Positions 12,280 to 22,277 of a stretch of 64,000 nucleotides of DNA are shown one piece after another. The position numbers were made by a program, and so were the translations under genes. The notes beneath the pieces are model-generated. The model was not told where the DNA came from, made no database searches, and worked only from the letters and a program-made list of their open reading frames with translations. Within the stretch, counting starts at the first letter, position 1. Each line of letters opens with the position of its first letter. The DNA is from Laccaria trichodermophora (Eukaryota > Basidiomycota > Agaricomycetes > Agaricales > Hydnangiaceae): NCBI GenBank assembly GCA_018417955.1, contig JACTVC010000002.1, positions 1,860,001 to 1,924,000 on the forward strand, read 5' to 3'.

Positions 12280-14196
12280 ATGCTCAAAGCCATCAGAGCC
12301 TTTGTGCTCATCTCGGCGGTCGCCACTTTTCTCGTTGGCAGCGTTCGTGCTGTTCCTAAGGTTTCTCGTGTTGGACGGTACTTGTACAACGCGGATGGCT
12401 CTCGCTTCTACATCAAGGGAATCGCTTACCAGGAACAAGGTTTGTTTACCAACAGTTTAACCTATCGACGCTGCCTAATGTTTCACGCCGCTGGCATTAG
12501 GGACTGTCGTTGCTTCGGCTGACAACCCGTTTGGCGAACCCTCCAGCTTTATAGACCCCCTCGCACAGGGGGATGCCTGTGCCCGAGATATACCGTTCCT
12601 TTCTGCCCTCGGCGTTAATTCTATTCGTGTCTACAGTGTCAATTCATCCTTGAACCACGACGCTTGCATGAATGCGTTCAGTCAAGCTGGAATTTATGCT
12701 ATGTAGGTTTATAATTCGTTATGTTGATTGTGCTTATCCGTTTATATTCAAGTATCGATCTCGCTCTACCACTGAATGGCTCCATCGATCGCGTTTCACC
12801 CTCTTGGTCTACAAATCTTCTCAACCAGTACATTGCGACTATTGATGTGTTCAGCAAATATGACAACGTCCTGGCTTACAATGTTGGCAATGAAGTTGTT
12901 TTACAAGATGGCACCGGCATTGCTCCATTCGTCAAAGCGGCTGCGCGAGACATAAGGGCATACTTGTAAGGGTGAAAGGAAACTTCAACCTGCCTTTACT
13001 TAATGATAACAGGTCGGCCAAGGGATCATCCGCACTTGTCGGTTACGCAGCTATCAACGGTGCGGCCAATTGGAGAGACGCCCTGGCCAATTATCTATCC
13101 TGCGATCCTTCGAGCTCCAACTCTGGTGCGACTGCCATTGATCTTTACGGGTTAAACGATTAGTACGTTAATGGTTCGTTCTTCACATAATGATGTCAAC
13201 TGATTTTACTGACAGTGAATGGTGCGGAGATTCAACCTTTCAGGCGTCCTATGCTGGCACCACAGGGGATTATGCTGGCTACAACGTTGCAGCTTACTTT
13301 AGTGAATTCGGTTGCATTACTTCGCCTCCCCGTTTGTGGACGGAATCCGGGGCAATCTTCAGCTCTGACATGTCTCCAGTGTGGTCAGGAGGTATTGCTT
13401 TCTCGTACTTCCCCGCTACAAGCGCTCAGGGACAGTTTGGGATGGTTACTATTTCGGCTGACGGGAAGACTGTCACTACGAGCGACGACTACGATAAGTT
13501 GAAAACCCAGTATGGACTAGTTTCACCTCCAAACTCTCCTGCTCAAGCCTCTGTCACCGCTGCGGCTTATCCAACATGCCCAACAACGAACAGCACTTTT
13601 TTGGCGTCAAAGGTTCTTCCCCCCACTCCCAACCAGGCTGCTTGTGGTTGCTTGGAAAATGCCCTGAGCTGCCAATTCACACCAACATCAAATTACAGTG
13701 CCATCGCCGGTACTCTTCTAGACACTGGTTGTAACCTTCTTGGACAGGCAGGTGGCTCTTGCTTGGACATCGGCGGCAATGGCACGACTGGTGTTTACGG
13801 GCGCGTCTCAGACTGTGACCCTGGTAAGTCGGCTTATTTATGATGTATGACTGCTAATTGGGTATGTATGTAGCCGTGAAACTGTCATACGTGATGAGCC
13901 AGTACTATGAAGCGAACAAGCGAAACGCTCAAGCCTGTAGCTTCGCGGGGAACGGCACTGTCAATCCTCATGCGTCTTCCTCTGTTTCTGCCATCGCTGT
14001 TGCGAGCTCTTGCATCTCCAACCCCGGCGCTACGTTCGCCCCAACAGCCGCTGCAACCACTGGCGCACATACTTCCACGTCGTCCTCTACAAAAGGGTCA
14101 AGTGCCAACAGTGCAGTTGGAAACACACATACCGTCGGTGGTTTGGTTGCGATGACTTTTATTGGACTGGCGAGTGTCATGTTGGTAATGGCCTAA
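12280..14196 (+). CDS. 1,3-beta-glucanosyltransferase, GH72 with X8/CBM43, GPI-anchored (Gas/Gel/Phr type)
   Basis: Elongates and branches cell-wall beta-1,3-glucan at the outer plasma membrane. The start MLKAIRAF opens a clear signal peptide ending near SVRAVPK. GH72 motifs follow: GIAYQEQG, LGVNSIRVYSV (about 12610), the acid/base glutamate in YNVGNEVV (about 12880), DLYGLND (about 13143), and the nucleophile glutamate in YFSEFGC (about 13297-13315). After the catalytic domain comes a cysteine-rich X8/CBM43 module (CGCLENALSCQF to SVLQ-like AQACSF, 13650-13950). A serine/threonine/alanine-rich stretch and a hydrophobic tail ending MLVMA suggest a GPI signal. Six or so introns. No defects seen. 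The polypyrimidine-rich sequence at 12175-12275 looks like 5' UTR. Confidence 0.94.
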
Positions 14197-14370
14197 ATTT
14201 GTTCCTATTTTCTTGGATTTTATACCTTCGCGAACATTGTTTAATCATATTACGCACGGACCTTGTCGGACTCTGAATAATTGGAATGCATATTTTTGTG
14301 TTTATGTGTGTTTCAACGTGGTGGTTAAGACCGTCTATCTTGAACCTTGACACTCCTTTTCATATCCTCT

Positions 14371-16210
14371 ATGGCTGCCCCAAATCCAGCCGACAACTCT
14401 CCAATGCATACGAGCAGCTGGGCCCCTGACCAGGAATTAGACATGGGTCCAGGAGGCAATGGTCAACCTGTCAATGGAGCGCCTCTGCCTGTCGACGACC
14501 GTATGGCTGGTCAGGATCCAGAGACTGCAGAGTATCCTCGTGGTTCCAGTGTAGGCGACGTCAGCGTCTCTGGTAACAAGGGCGACTCATACCGCGAAAA
14601 GCAGGTCAAGGTGCTTAGGTCATTTCTGTCTCTTGCACGTTAGACGCCCTCCCCGAGTTTGGCATTGGCGTCGGTGTTGGGCTACTTCTTTCTTGAGCTC
14701 CTTCTAGCGCTCTTGTTTTACTCTTCTGCCGTTCTTCGGGAGTCTGTTCTTCACTCGGGGCTCTGAACTTCTTCTGTTTCCTGTCTCTTGACTGGTGTTT
14801 AACTTCTGCTGTGCAGCCGAACAAAGTTTATATTGGTGGCCTTCCCGAACATACTCGACAAGAAGATCTCCAGAGCTGTTTTGGGAAAATCGGTGTCATA
14901 ACCAACATTGAACTAAAGTATGTGTTTGGTTATTCGTCCATTCTATCAAAACTCATTGTTTCCAAGGGTTGGCTATGGTTTTGTGGTAAGTTGCTGCAGA
15001 AAGGATTGGTAGTTAAACCGTCTTTTGTGACAACTTATACAGGAATTTGATACTCGCGAAGCAGCAGAAGAAAGCGTTGCTAAATATCACGAAGGTTTTT
15101 TCATGGGTAACAAGATTCGCGTAGAATTATCCCATGGTGGTGGACGGACTGCAAAATATGCTGGTGATCCAGGCGCATGCTTTAAATGTGGTCAAATGGG
15201 TCATTGGGCGAGGTTTGCTCAATCAGTTAGGCCAAAAACGTGAATGACTCGACTTGCTTTTTTCAGGGAATGTCCAAATCACACTGGGTTGTAAGTTTGT
15301 GAATATCCCTTGCGAATGTCTGAGCCAACAACTTCCTAGAGCCCCTCAACGTCGTCACCACATTGAAAGTCCTCTCATTGATCGCATTCAACGAGAACAT
15401 CCCGTTCATCCTGCAAGATTACCCCTTCCTCGGGACGATTATGGTCCGCCCCGCTACCCCCCTCGAGACCTCCGATACGATTACCCCCCGCCGCCAGCTC
15501 GAGAGTATAGGAGACCACCCTCGCCTCGAGACTATAGGGAGTATTCGGCACCTCCAACCCAGCATCGTGAAGAGTACAGACGGCTCCCTATTCACGAACG
15601 AGACCGGTTTGCGCCTCCCCCACCAGCTGATTTTGCTCGCGGGCGATATCCCCCTCCTCCTGATCATACATACAGGGGGTACGCAAATCCGCCACCTCCC
15701 CCTTCCGTTTACGATCGATATGACAGAAGGCCTCATGAACGATATCCACCATCATATGCTCCAGTGCCCGGATCGCGACCACGGACCCCTCCTAGGGTGC
15801 GAGAAGACTTTGAGAGATTACCCCCTCGGTACCTTGATCAGTTATCTTTCTGTTTTGAAACCTTTTCTGAATTCAGATCCAATCCAGGGATTACCCTGAA
15901 TATCGGGGACGACCTGTTACTCCTCCTCGATATGTTGCTGAGTATCCCCGTGTCAGCGCTGAACCACCAGCCCAAAGATATAGGTACGTAATATATATAA
16001 AATCATGATCCAAGCCTCTCAATAGTTGGCAGACGTCGATCCGAAAGCCCTCCTCCCGGGCCTTATGATCGTTATTCGAGCAATGGCTACCTTGCCAGTG
16101 GTGCTGGCAATGCTCAGCCCGCTCCGCCCCACGGTGTTGGACGGGATTATGTTCCTCCCCGCAACGGACGAGAGCCCCTTGAATCTGTCAATAGCTATAG
16201 GCGACCTTGA
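14371..16210 (+). CDS. RRM plus CCHC zinc-knuckle RNA-binding protein (SR-like)
   Basis: Probable splicing or mRNP factor in the nucleus. The N-terminal exon MAAPNPADNS... is acidic and disordered. After an intron of about 200 bases, unusually long for this locus, the RRM begins: RNP2 NKVYIGGL near 14820, then an RNP1 region split by an intron (YGFV, EFDTREAAEE), then KIRVELSHGG. A zinc knuckle follows, C-F-K-C-G-Q-M-G-H-W-A-R then E-C across an intron (about 15178-15275). The long tail (15336-16210) is rich in proline, tyrosine and arginine, with few RS dipeptides. Acceptor choice TTGGCAG near 16026 keeps frame and gives RRRSESPPPG. The stop is at 16208-16210. Order resembles RSZ/SRSF7-type proteins, but the tail composition differs. 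Confidence 0.85.
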
Positions 16211-16437
16211 CAAGGGATATATTTTTGAGATATATAGCAGACTTCGCAACTTTATATATAACCTTTGGTATCTTTTTCTTTTCTTATTGTACCAGTTTGT
16301 AGGATGTTTATGCCGAACGTAGCGGTGACGGGGGTCATGACTCAATTGTGTCACCTGTGACATTCAATCTACAGCACTTGAAGCCAGTCTGAGGCTGAAT
16401 GTTGCCCTCAACAACATTCTAACGTTGAGACCATTAA

Positions 16438-19399
16438 ATGGAGCCTGCTCCGCCTCCGTCCCGACCTTCGCTCTCAGACCAGCCCACACCGACACAAGGC
16501 CCGATTCCCCTATTTGATACCCATCTCCGTTTCTTGACGGACTCATACCTTGGCTTTTTCCAAGAACGGTAATCTCTTGTTCCATGCTTGCATCCCGCCA
16601 GTAATCTAATCGTTCAACAGGCGACGTATTGAAGAGGCCTAGTGGGTATCCAATGTGAACCTATCACTAATTATGAACTATTATTGTCTAGTGTTGATTC
16701 ACTTCGAAAACTCCATCGAAAGATGACATCCACCAACACTTCACTGGATGATCGCGGAGACTTGACCTCAACAAGACGTGTGTGGGGCGAAATCATTGAT
16801 AATGTGGATCGAGGCAAGGCATCACGCACCCGTTTTTCTTATCCTTACAAATGTCACCCAGAGTTTCAAACCAGAGAAGCGTTCTGCGCTACACTCATCT
16901 CCGATATAATAAGTCCGCTGATAACGCTAAAGGTGGGATTCCTGTTCGCCCTATTGTTTTCTATTCAAACAACAAAAGCAATATAGGAAACTCAAGAACG
17001 TACACGCAAAAGAATCAAGGAAGATCTCAAGGACTCAGGCGTTGCCTACAACGAATACGCCGAAACTGTGCTCCCCAGGTTGAAAAATAGATATACGAAA
17101 AAATTCTCCGAGGTCGAGGTACTTACTTTTCTTCTACTCCAACGTTTGACTTATCTTACATTATTTACAAGGAACAAAAGAGAGCCACGGCAATTGCTCC
17201 TTCATCGTCAACCCTTACATCTTCGACAATCGGGTCAGAGAATAACCAGTACTTCAGCAATTCCAAATCCAATCCATCCATACCGTCACGACCAACTGTG
17301 ACGGCCCCTCAGCCCCTTCGAGCACTAGACCGTCGCCCGTCAGGGAGTGCACCGCCTCCCCGTAATAGATCGCCCTCTTCTTCAACAGCATTCTCCGATC
17401 TCGCACATCAAGGTATGATAACGATATCTACTGCAAACCAATCTACTCGATGACTGTTAGGAAAACGACAACTCAATCAATTGATTGGTTTTCTCGACAA
17501 AGGCGCTTCTGGAAAAGATGGTCTTGGAAGCCGTGAAAACCAGGCTCTTCGTACTGTACGTGCAAAGAGAGATGCAGACGAAGCAGGTAACGCGCATTTA
17601 TTTTTTTCACCACGACATTTATTTTTCGGTTTTTAGACCGGGAGTACCGTAAAGGTGTTCATTGGCTAGAGACGCTCAGACTACGTCGAACCAAGATATT
17701 GGAGAGCGGCTACAAGGTTAGGCTTTTGTTAAAGCCAACTACACTCGCTGAAGTATTCGCAGAGTCTCGAAATGTTTGTCGAAGAATCCTCCATGGTCGT
17801 AAAGAAGGCTCTCGAAAAATATACAGATAATATGACGTGCGGAGTCAACCCTTTCACTTTTCCATTGTCTTACGGTGGCCAATAGAGCTACCAGTTCCAC
17901 CCAAATGCAGTTATTTTCACACGCGCGCTCTATGGTAGACAAGATTTCGCCAGAAAAAGATATCGCCAAACTCAACGCGAACATTCCACGCTCCCTGGCT
18001 TCTGCGATTCCAGAACCGATTTTATATGAGCATGGTCAAGTGGGCTTGTGCAACGACCTCATCTTCGGAATCAGTTTGGTTGATTATGCAACTGCTAAAG
18101 GCCTGCAGGAAGGCGAGGTCCCTAAGATTATACGTATTTGCATCGAAGAGATTGACAGACGGGGACTGGGTAGCGAAGGAATTTACAGGGTCTGTTACTT
18201 TTTTTAAATCACCCCTGGCTGCCTTAACCGCCTTCCCCGAAAAAGGTTTCCGGCCGTCATGCCATTGTCCAAGCTGTAGGTAATCCACTGATTGGTTGAA
18301 CGCAATTCACGCTCAAGGCACACTAAACTAGCTTCAACATGACATCGAGAAGGACGAATCGGACTTTGAGTTCTCGCCGAAAGATGATGTGTATGCAGTT
18401 GCGTCGCTCCTCAAGGTCAGCACCCTTCCAAAAGTTTTTGTTATCAACTTCAGAAAATCATTGACTCATCAACTGCAGTTGTATTTGAGAGAGTTGCCAG
18501 AACCAGTATTTAGATTTTCGCTGCAAGATCGTATTCAGCATACTGAAGATAGAGGTAGCCCTTGTTAATTTTCTTCACAAACATTTTTCAACTCAACTCT
18601 TTGACCTTTCCAGCCGATCACCAAGCGAATAATTTCATGCTCCTACGCTCGAAAATGCGGCGCCTTCCACCCGTACATCAAGCAACCGTTAAAGCGATTG
18701 TTGAACACCTTGCCCGAGTGGTTTCGAACAGCGAGAAGAACAAGATGGACCCAAAAAATCTTGCAATTGTATTTGGTGGTGTTATATTCGGTGAAGATGA
18801 AATGCCCAAAGGCGGAGACCTTCTCAGTGTACAAACTTATAAAGTACTTGGTTTCGCCACACCATATCCCGCCTCTAACGTCTTTTTGCTAGGATTCCCT
18901 GATGGAGGATCTCATCATACATTCGGCAATCCTTTTCGACGATCAAGCCGGGCCCCGTTCCCCTCCTCTTCCTCCAACACCTGTAGGCGAGCCAGTACCT
19001 CGCTTTGCATACGGCTCCAAGACTACCAAAGTCATGTCCCCTGCACAACCCATTACATCAACTGTACAATCCTCTCCTCAGGACTTTACCCCTCGCCTTC
19101 CTCCTCGTCCTGGCAACAGCATACATCCGTCATCGAGGGGAAATCAAGCGACGCCAACTGCTAAGGGGCACACGGAATTGCACTCGCCATCGCTCCACAA
19201 TGATGATCTACCATCAGAGGGTTATTCCCCACCATCACCGTCCGCTGCGTCCACTGCAATTGAGGCGAGATCTGAACAACGCACCCAGTCAGACACGCCA
19301 CCAATTCTATTCCCTAAATCGACATCCCCAGGATCTGTGCGACCCGACGACATCCAATCAACGACAGATGATCCATTCACCATTGAAACGGACAGGTAG
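16438..19399 (+). CDS. F-BAR and RhoGAP domain protein (RGD1-like)
   Basis: GTPase-activating protein for a Rho-family GTPase, probably at curved plasma membrane. The start MEPAPPPSRPS leads to an FCH/F-BAR segment: LRFLTDSYLGFFQER, then RRIEEAYVDSLRKLHRK across an intron at 16616-16689, then RKRIKEDLKDSG and coiled-coil parts through about 17900. The RhoGAP domain starts near 18040 and holds the catalytic arginine in GSEGIYR joined to VSGRHA (about 18175-18260). LYLRELPEPVFRF (about 18480) and NLAIVFGGVIFG (about 18760) are further RhoGAP motifs. The tail is proline/serine-rich and disordered, ending at 19399. At least ten introns. The N-terminal splice chain is my reconstruction; the RhoGAP part is secure. 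Confidence 0.9.
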
Positions 19400-19521
19400 C
19401 AGATTAGGACATATCTTCCACTCTCATCCGTAGTTTATCCTCATATATTTCGGTTTATTCTCAAGTTAAGGGCTGTATTTCTATAAAGGTTGTACCAAGA
19501 TGAACATGTATCGTACTTGGC

Positions 19522-19555
19522 ACTCAGCTGGTCACTCTACTCAGCTGGTCAGTCT
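19522..19555. repeat. 17-bp tandem duplication at helicase stop codon
   Basis: Two adjacent 17-base copies of ACTCAGCTGGTCACTCT (19522-19538 and 19539-19555) differ at one base. The second copy contains the stop codon (19549-19551) of the minus-strand PIF1-like gene; the first lies just downstream, in its 3' UTR. Confidence 0.85.
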
Positions 19556-22184
19556 GACATTTCCCAAAATTGTTGGACGGCCTCTTCCGTATCCATCTCC
19601 TCTTCCAGCTCTAAACTTTCCTGGCCATACCCAGTCCAAAACTGTTGCCAGGCCAGCACGCGAGGGTGAGCCTGGACCCTGAAATACAAAAGAGCATTCT
19701 TGGTGCAAATGATCCCTTGGAATTGATGCCACTTACTTTGAGGGCTGAAAATTTTCTATTTCAAGTCCATCCATACTGGTAGCTCTTGAGAGTGCAACAT
19801 ATGCTGGTAGGCATGTTACACTGGCACTTGACGGTAATTTGACATACACACCTTGACCCTTCTCGAAGACCTTGCCAAGATCCACCTTCACCCTTGTCAA
19901 GGTTTGTCCCTGTGATTTGTGAATTGACAACGCCCAAGCTAGTATGAGGGGTACTTGAAGTCTGTAGGCTTCAGTGTTCCCCCTAAATCCCTCCACCGAG
20001 AAACCAAGAGGAGCGCATAGTAGTTCCCGGCCACTTGGGAAAGAAACCAACGGCCATGGCTGTCGGTGGTCAAAGGAATGATCATCAATTGAACGCAAGC
20101 TGGATTTTGAATCCCCCTTGAGTTGATCCTCTAGATCCTTTTCCACTGCTTCGTTAGATCTGTCTGTCATCTTGCGGTCGTTAAGTTCAGCCACGGCGAT
20201 GTTGCGTTTCAAGGCTTCATGAATGGTCAAAAATTCGACCACCCTCCCAACACTGCCATTCACCAAGTGGCCTTGTTCAATATTCTTGCCATGAGACCAT
20301 GAGGCTAACAATAGGAAAATATGACACATCATACTAACTTGTATCAACATCACTTGAGCTCCAACCTGCCACAACACAGCATAAGGTAATTTTGAATAAT
20401 AAATTATGGTAAGTTACCTTCAATGTAATTGTCGAAGGCGCAATTAGTCGGTCAAGCAAATTCTGAGCACTCTCTACGGAGATAGCTTGATTTTTCACAT
20501 CGTAGCCGGCACTATCCACAGAGATAAAAGTGTGATCAGGACCGGCTAATGCAGCAAGTCGGTTGTTGTTGCAGCTTTCAACCTCCCTTCGCAACGGAAA
20601 CCTAACGCACACTTAATTTCAGCAATACCTTTGTTGAAACATATCACGCACAACTGACTGGGCTCAATACCATCAGCGTAATGAAGGGGCCGCGAGAGGC
20701 GTTGTAAATGATGGATATCTTCTTGTTTCAACTCTCCTTTGCGCAGAGAAGCAAGTATGCCGATGAAGACTAGAAACATGGAACAATGAATGTCTAAGCA
20801 CGCCATGTGATATGCTCTTACCGTCATCTTTTTGACGAAAAACTTGGCTGAGGAAGACAGGCCGTGAAATGCACCTGGGCCAGCTCTTTGCATCAAAAGC
20901 AAATGTTGCCGGCATTCTGTATTCGTGACTTTGATCGGGGACCGGTGGCAATTGGAAGAAGTCGCCAGAAAGCACGAGCTAAACAAAGGAATTTAATAAA
21001 ACAACTTGAAAGGCATGGATATTCTGCACCTGTATACCCCCAAACGGTTGACAGCAATTTCTGACAACACGAGCAATGTGTTCCTGAGGGAAATGGTCAG
21101 AAGATCACAGAACATGTAAGGGGATCGAGGGCGAAACGACACAGCATACCAGTTTATCAAACAACACCCCATCTAACATTGAAACTAATTGAGCAAATAA
21201 ATGCAAGACTTATCAGTTGAATAAAATACCACAGACTTTCGTCAATGACGAGGACCTTCAAACTTTGCCAACGCTGTTTAAGGCGCCGTGATTGCAAAAT
21301 TTTTCCAGCGAGCTTGTCTGCTGGTTCTTTCCCAAGACCAATCCCTGCAAATGAGTGGATAGTCGAGCCTCCAATATTCAAGCCAGCTATCCCAGTGGAT
21401 GCGGTGATTGCGATGGCATCGTATGATAACCGATTTCTCAGCTGTGCAATGACTTCACGGAGCAGCACCGATTTCCCAGTACCTATAACAAGCCGGGATG
21501 CAAAATTGGAACTAATTGCACCGCACCCAAATTTACTCACCGGCAGGACCCGTAAAGAACACATTCTGCTGAGTTTTGACCATCGCCAGAATGCGACGCT
21601 GCTCCACTGACAATTGAATGCCTTCTTCTGGCTTCTCCAACGTAACCAACATTGCAGCATGACCTTGACTGACATCAGAGTTTTCAAATGACGATGGGGT
21701 CCTGGGGTTGGAAGCAGATTGGCCTGATGGGGTGATACATTGGACAGCGGCCTCTGCGAAGATCCGAGGAGGTGTTGAAGCGTTTGTTGAGGAGCCCATA
21801 GCTGTCAGGAGAAAAGACGTTAGACATGTCATACTCACTTGTGGGAGATATGTTGATTTGTGACCAGAATGTGATATACGACGTGTTCCGTGTGCTGCTC
21901 GTGCCGAATCAAGCCAACACTGAGCTTCCTCATAACTCAGAAAGCCTTTGGCACTTGCGCCGCTGACGTGTAATATCTGCATTGAGGAGTGAGTGACAGA
22001 CCAATGTAAAGTCGCACGGCGTCCTTACTGCCTCGCGGAACTAATAGAAGTGGGTAATGGTTAGAAATATAATCAGTGACAAGCGTAACGAAGACTGATT
22101 TACTTCTGCTTGGTTGTCAACCACGCGGGGTCCGCCTTTGCCATTGAGTATCGCGTAGAACTTTGATGTCGCCCTTTTGGGCAT
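19549..22184 (-). CDS. PIF1-like helicase with RNase H1-type hybrid-binding N-terminus (copy A)
   Basis: Superfamily 1B 5'-3' DNA helicase; PIF1 enzymes unwind G-quadruplexes and RNA-DNA hybrids. Exon 1 (22104-22184) encodes MPKRATSKFYAILNGKGGPRVVD...; a 12-base microexon (22029-22040, FREA) and exon 3 (from 21976) complete a viroplasmin/RNase H1 N-terminal fold (SGASAKGFLSYEEAQCWL). After a polar linker the helicase follows: Walker A GPAGTGKS across an intron at about 21480-21540, [22 protein letters not shown] (near 21330-21420), Walker B VLVIDES (near 21240), GDFFQLPPV (near 20950), FLSQVFRQKDD (near 20830), [14 protein letters not shown] (near 19910), and YVALSRAT. The last exon ends EMSD and TGA at 19549. 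All core motifs are present. The hybrid-binding tryptophan is replaced by glutamine. Copy B lies 93 bases away, divergent. Confidence 0.88.
22029..22040 (-). other. 12-base microexon of helicase copy A
   Basis: It reads TTCCGCGAGGCA on the minus strand (F-R-E-A). It is flanked by a TTAG acceptor and a GTAAGG donor, with introns of 63 bases (22041-22103) and 52 bases (21977-22028). Both introns are phase 0, and the junction continues the hybrid-binding fold. Confidence 0.75.
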
Positions 22185-22201
22185 AGAAGTTTATGAAAGG
22201 T

Positions 22202-22240
22202 CCGTGACAACAGTGGCACACTCTACTTGAAATGTCACGG
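22202..22240. promoter_or_regulatory. Inverted repeat in the shared helicase promoter
   Basis: CCGTGACA at 22202-22209 is exactly matched in reverse complement by TGTCACGG at 22233-22240, with a 23-base spacer. It sits near the middle of the 93-base gap (22185-22277) between the two divergent helicase start codons. It could be a pair of sites for one regulator serving both genes, but two 8-mers in 93 bases may also occur by chance. Confidence 0.4.
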
Positions 22241-22277
22241 CCACCTGAGTTGTGACCTACGCGAACCGACAACTTGA

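Noticed and set aside
15363..15899. 178-codon open frame overlapping the RRM gene tail
   Set aside because: It is the second frame of a proline/arginine-rich coding exon; the compositional bias keeps several frames open. The frame continuous with RRM and zinc knuckle is preferred.
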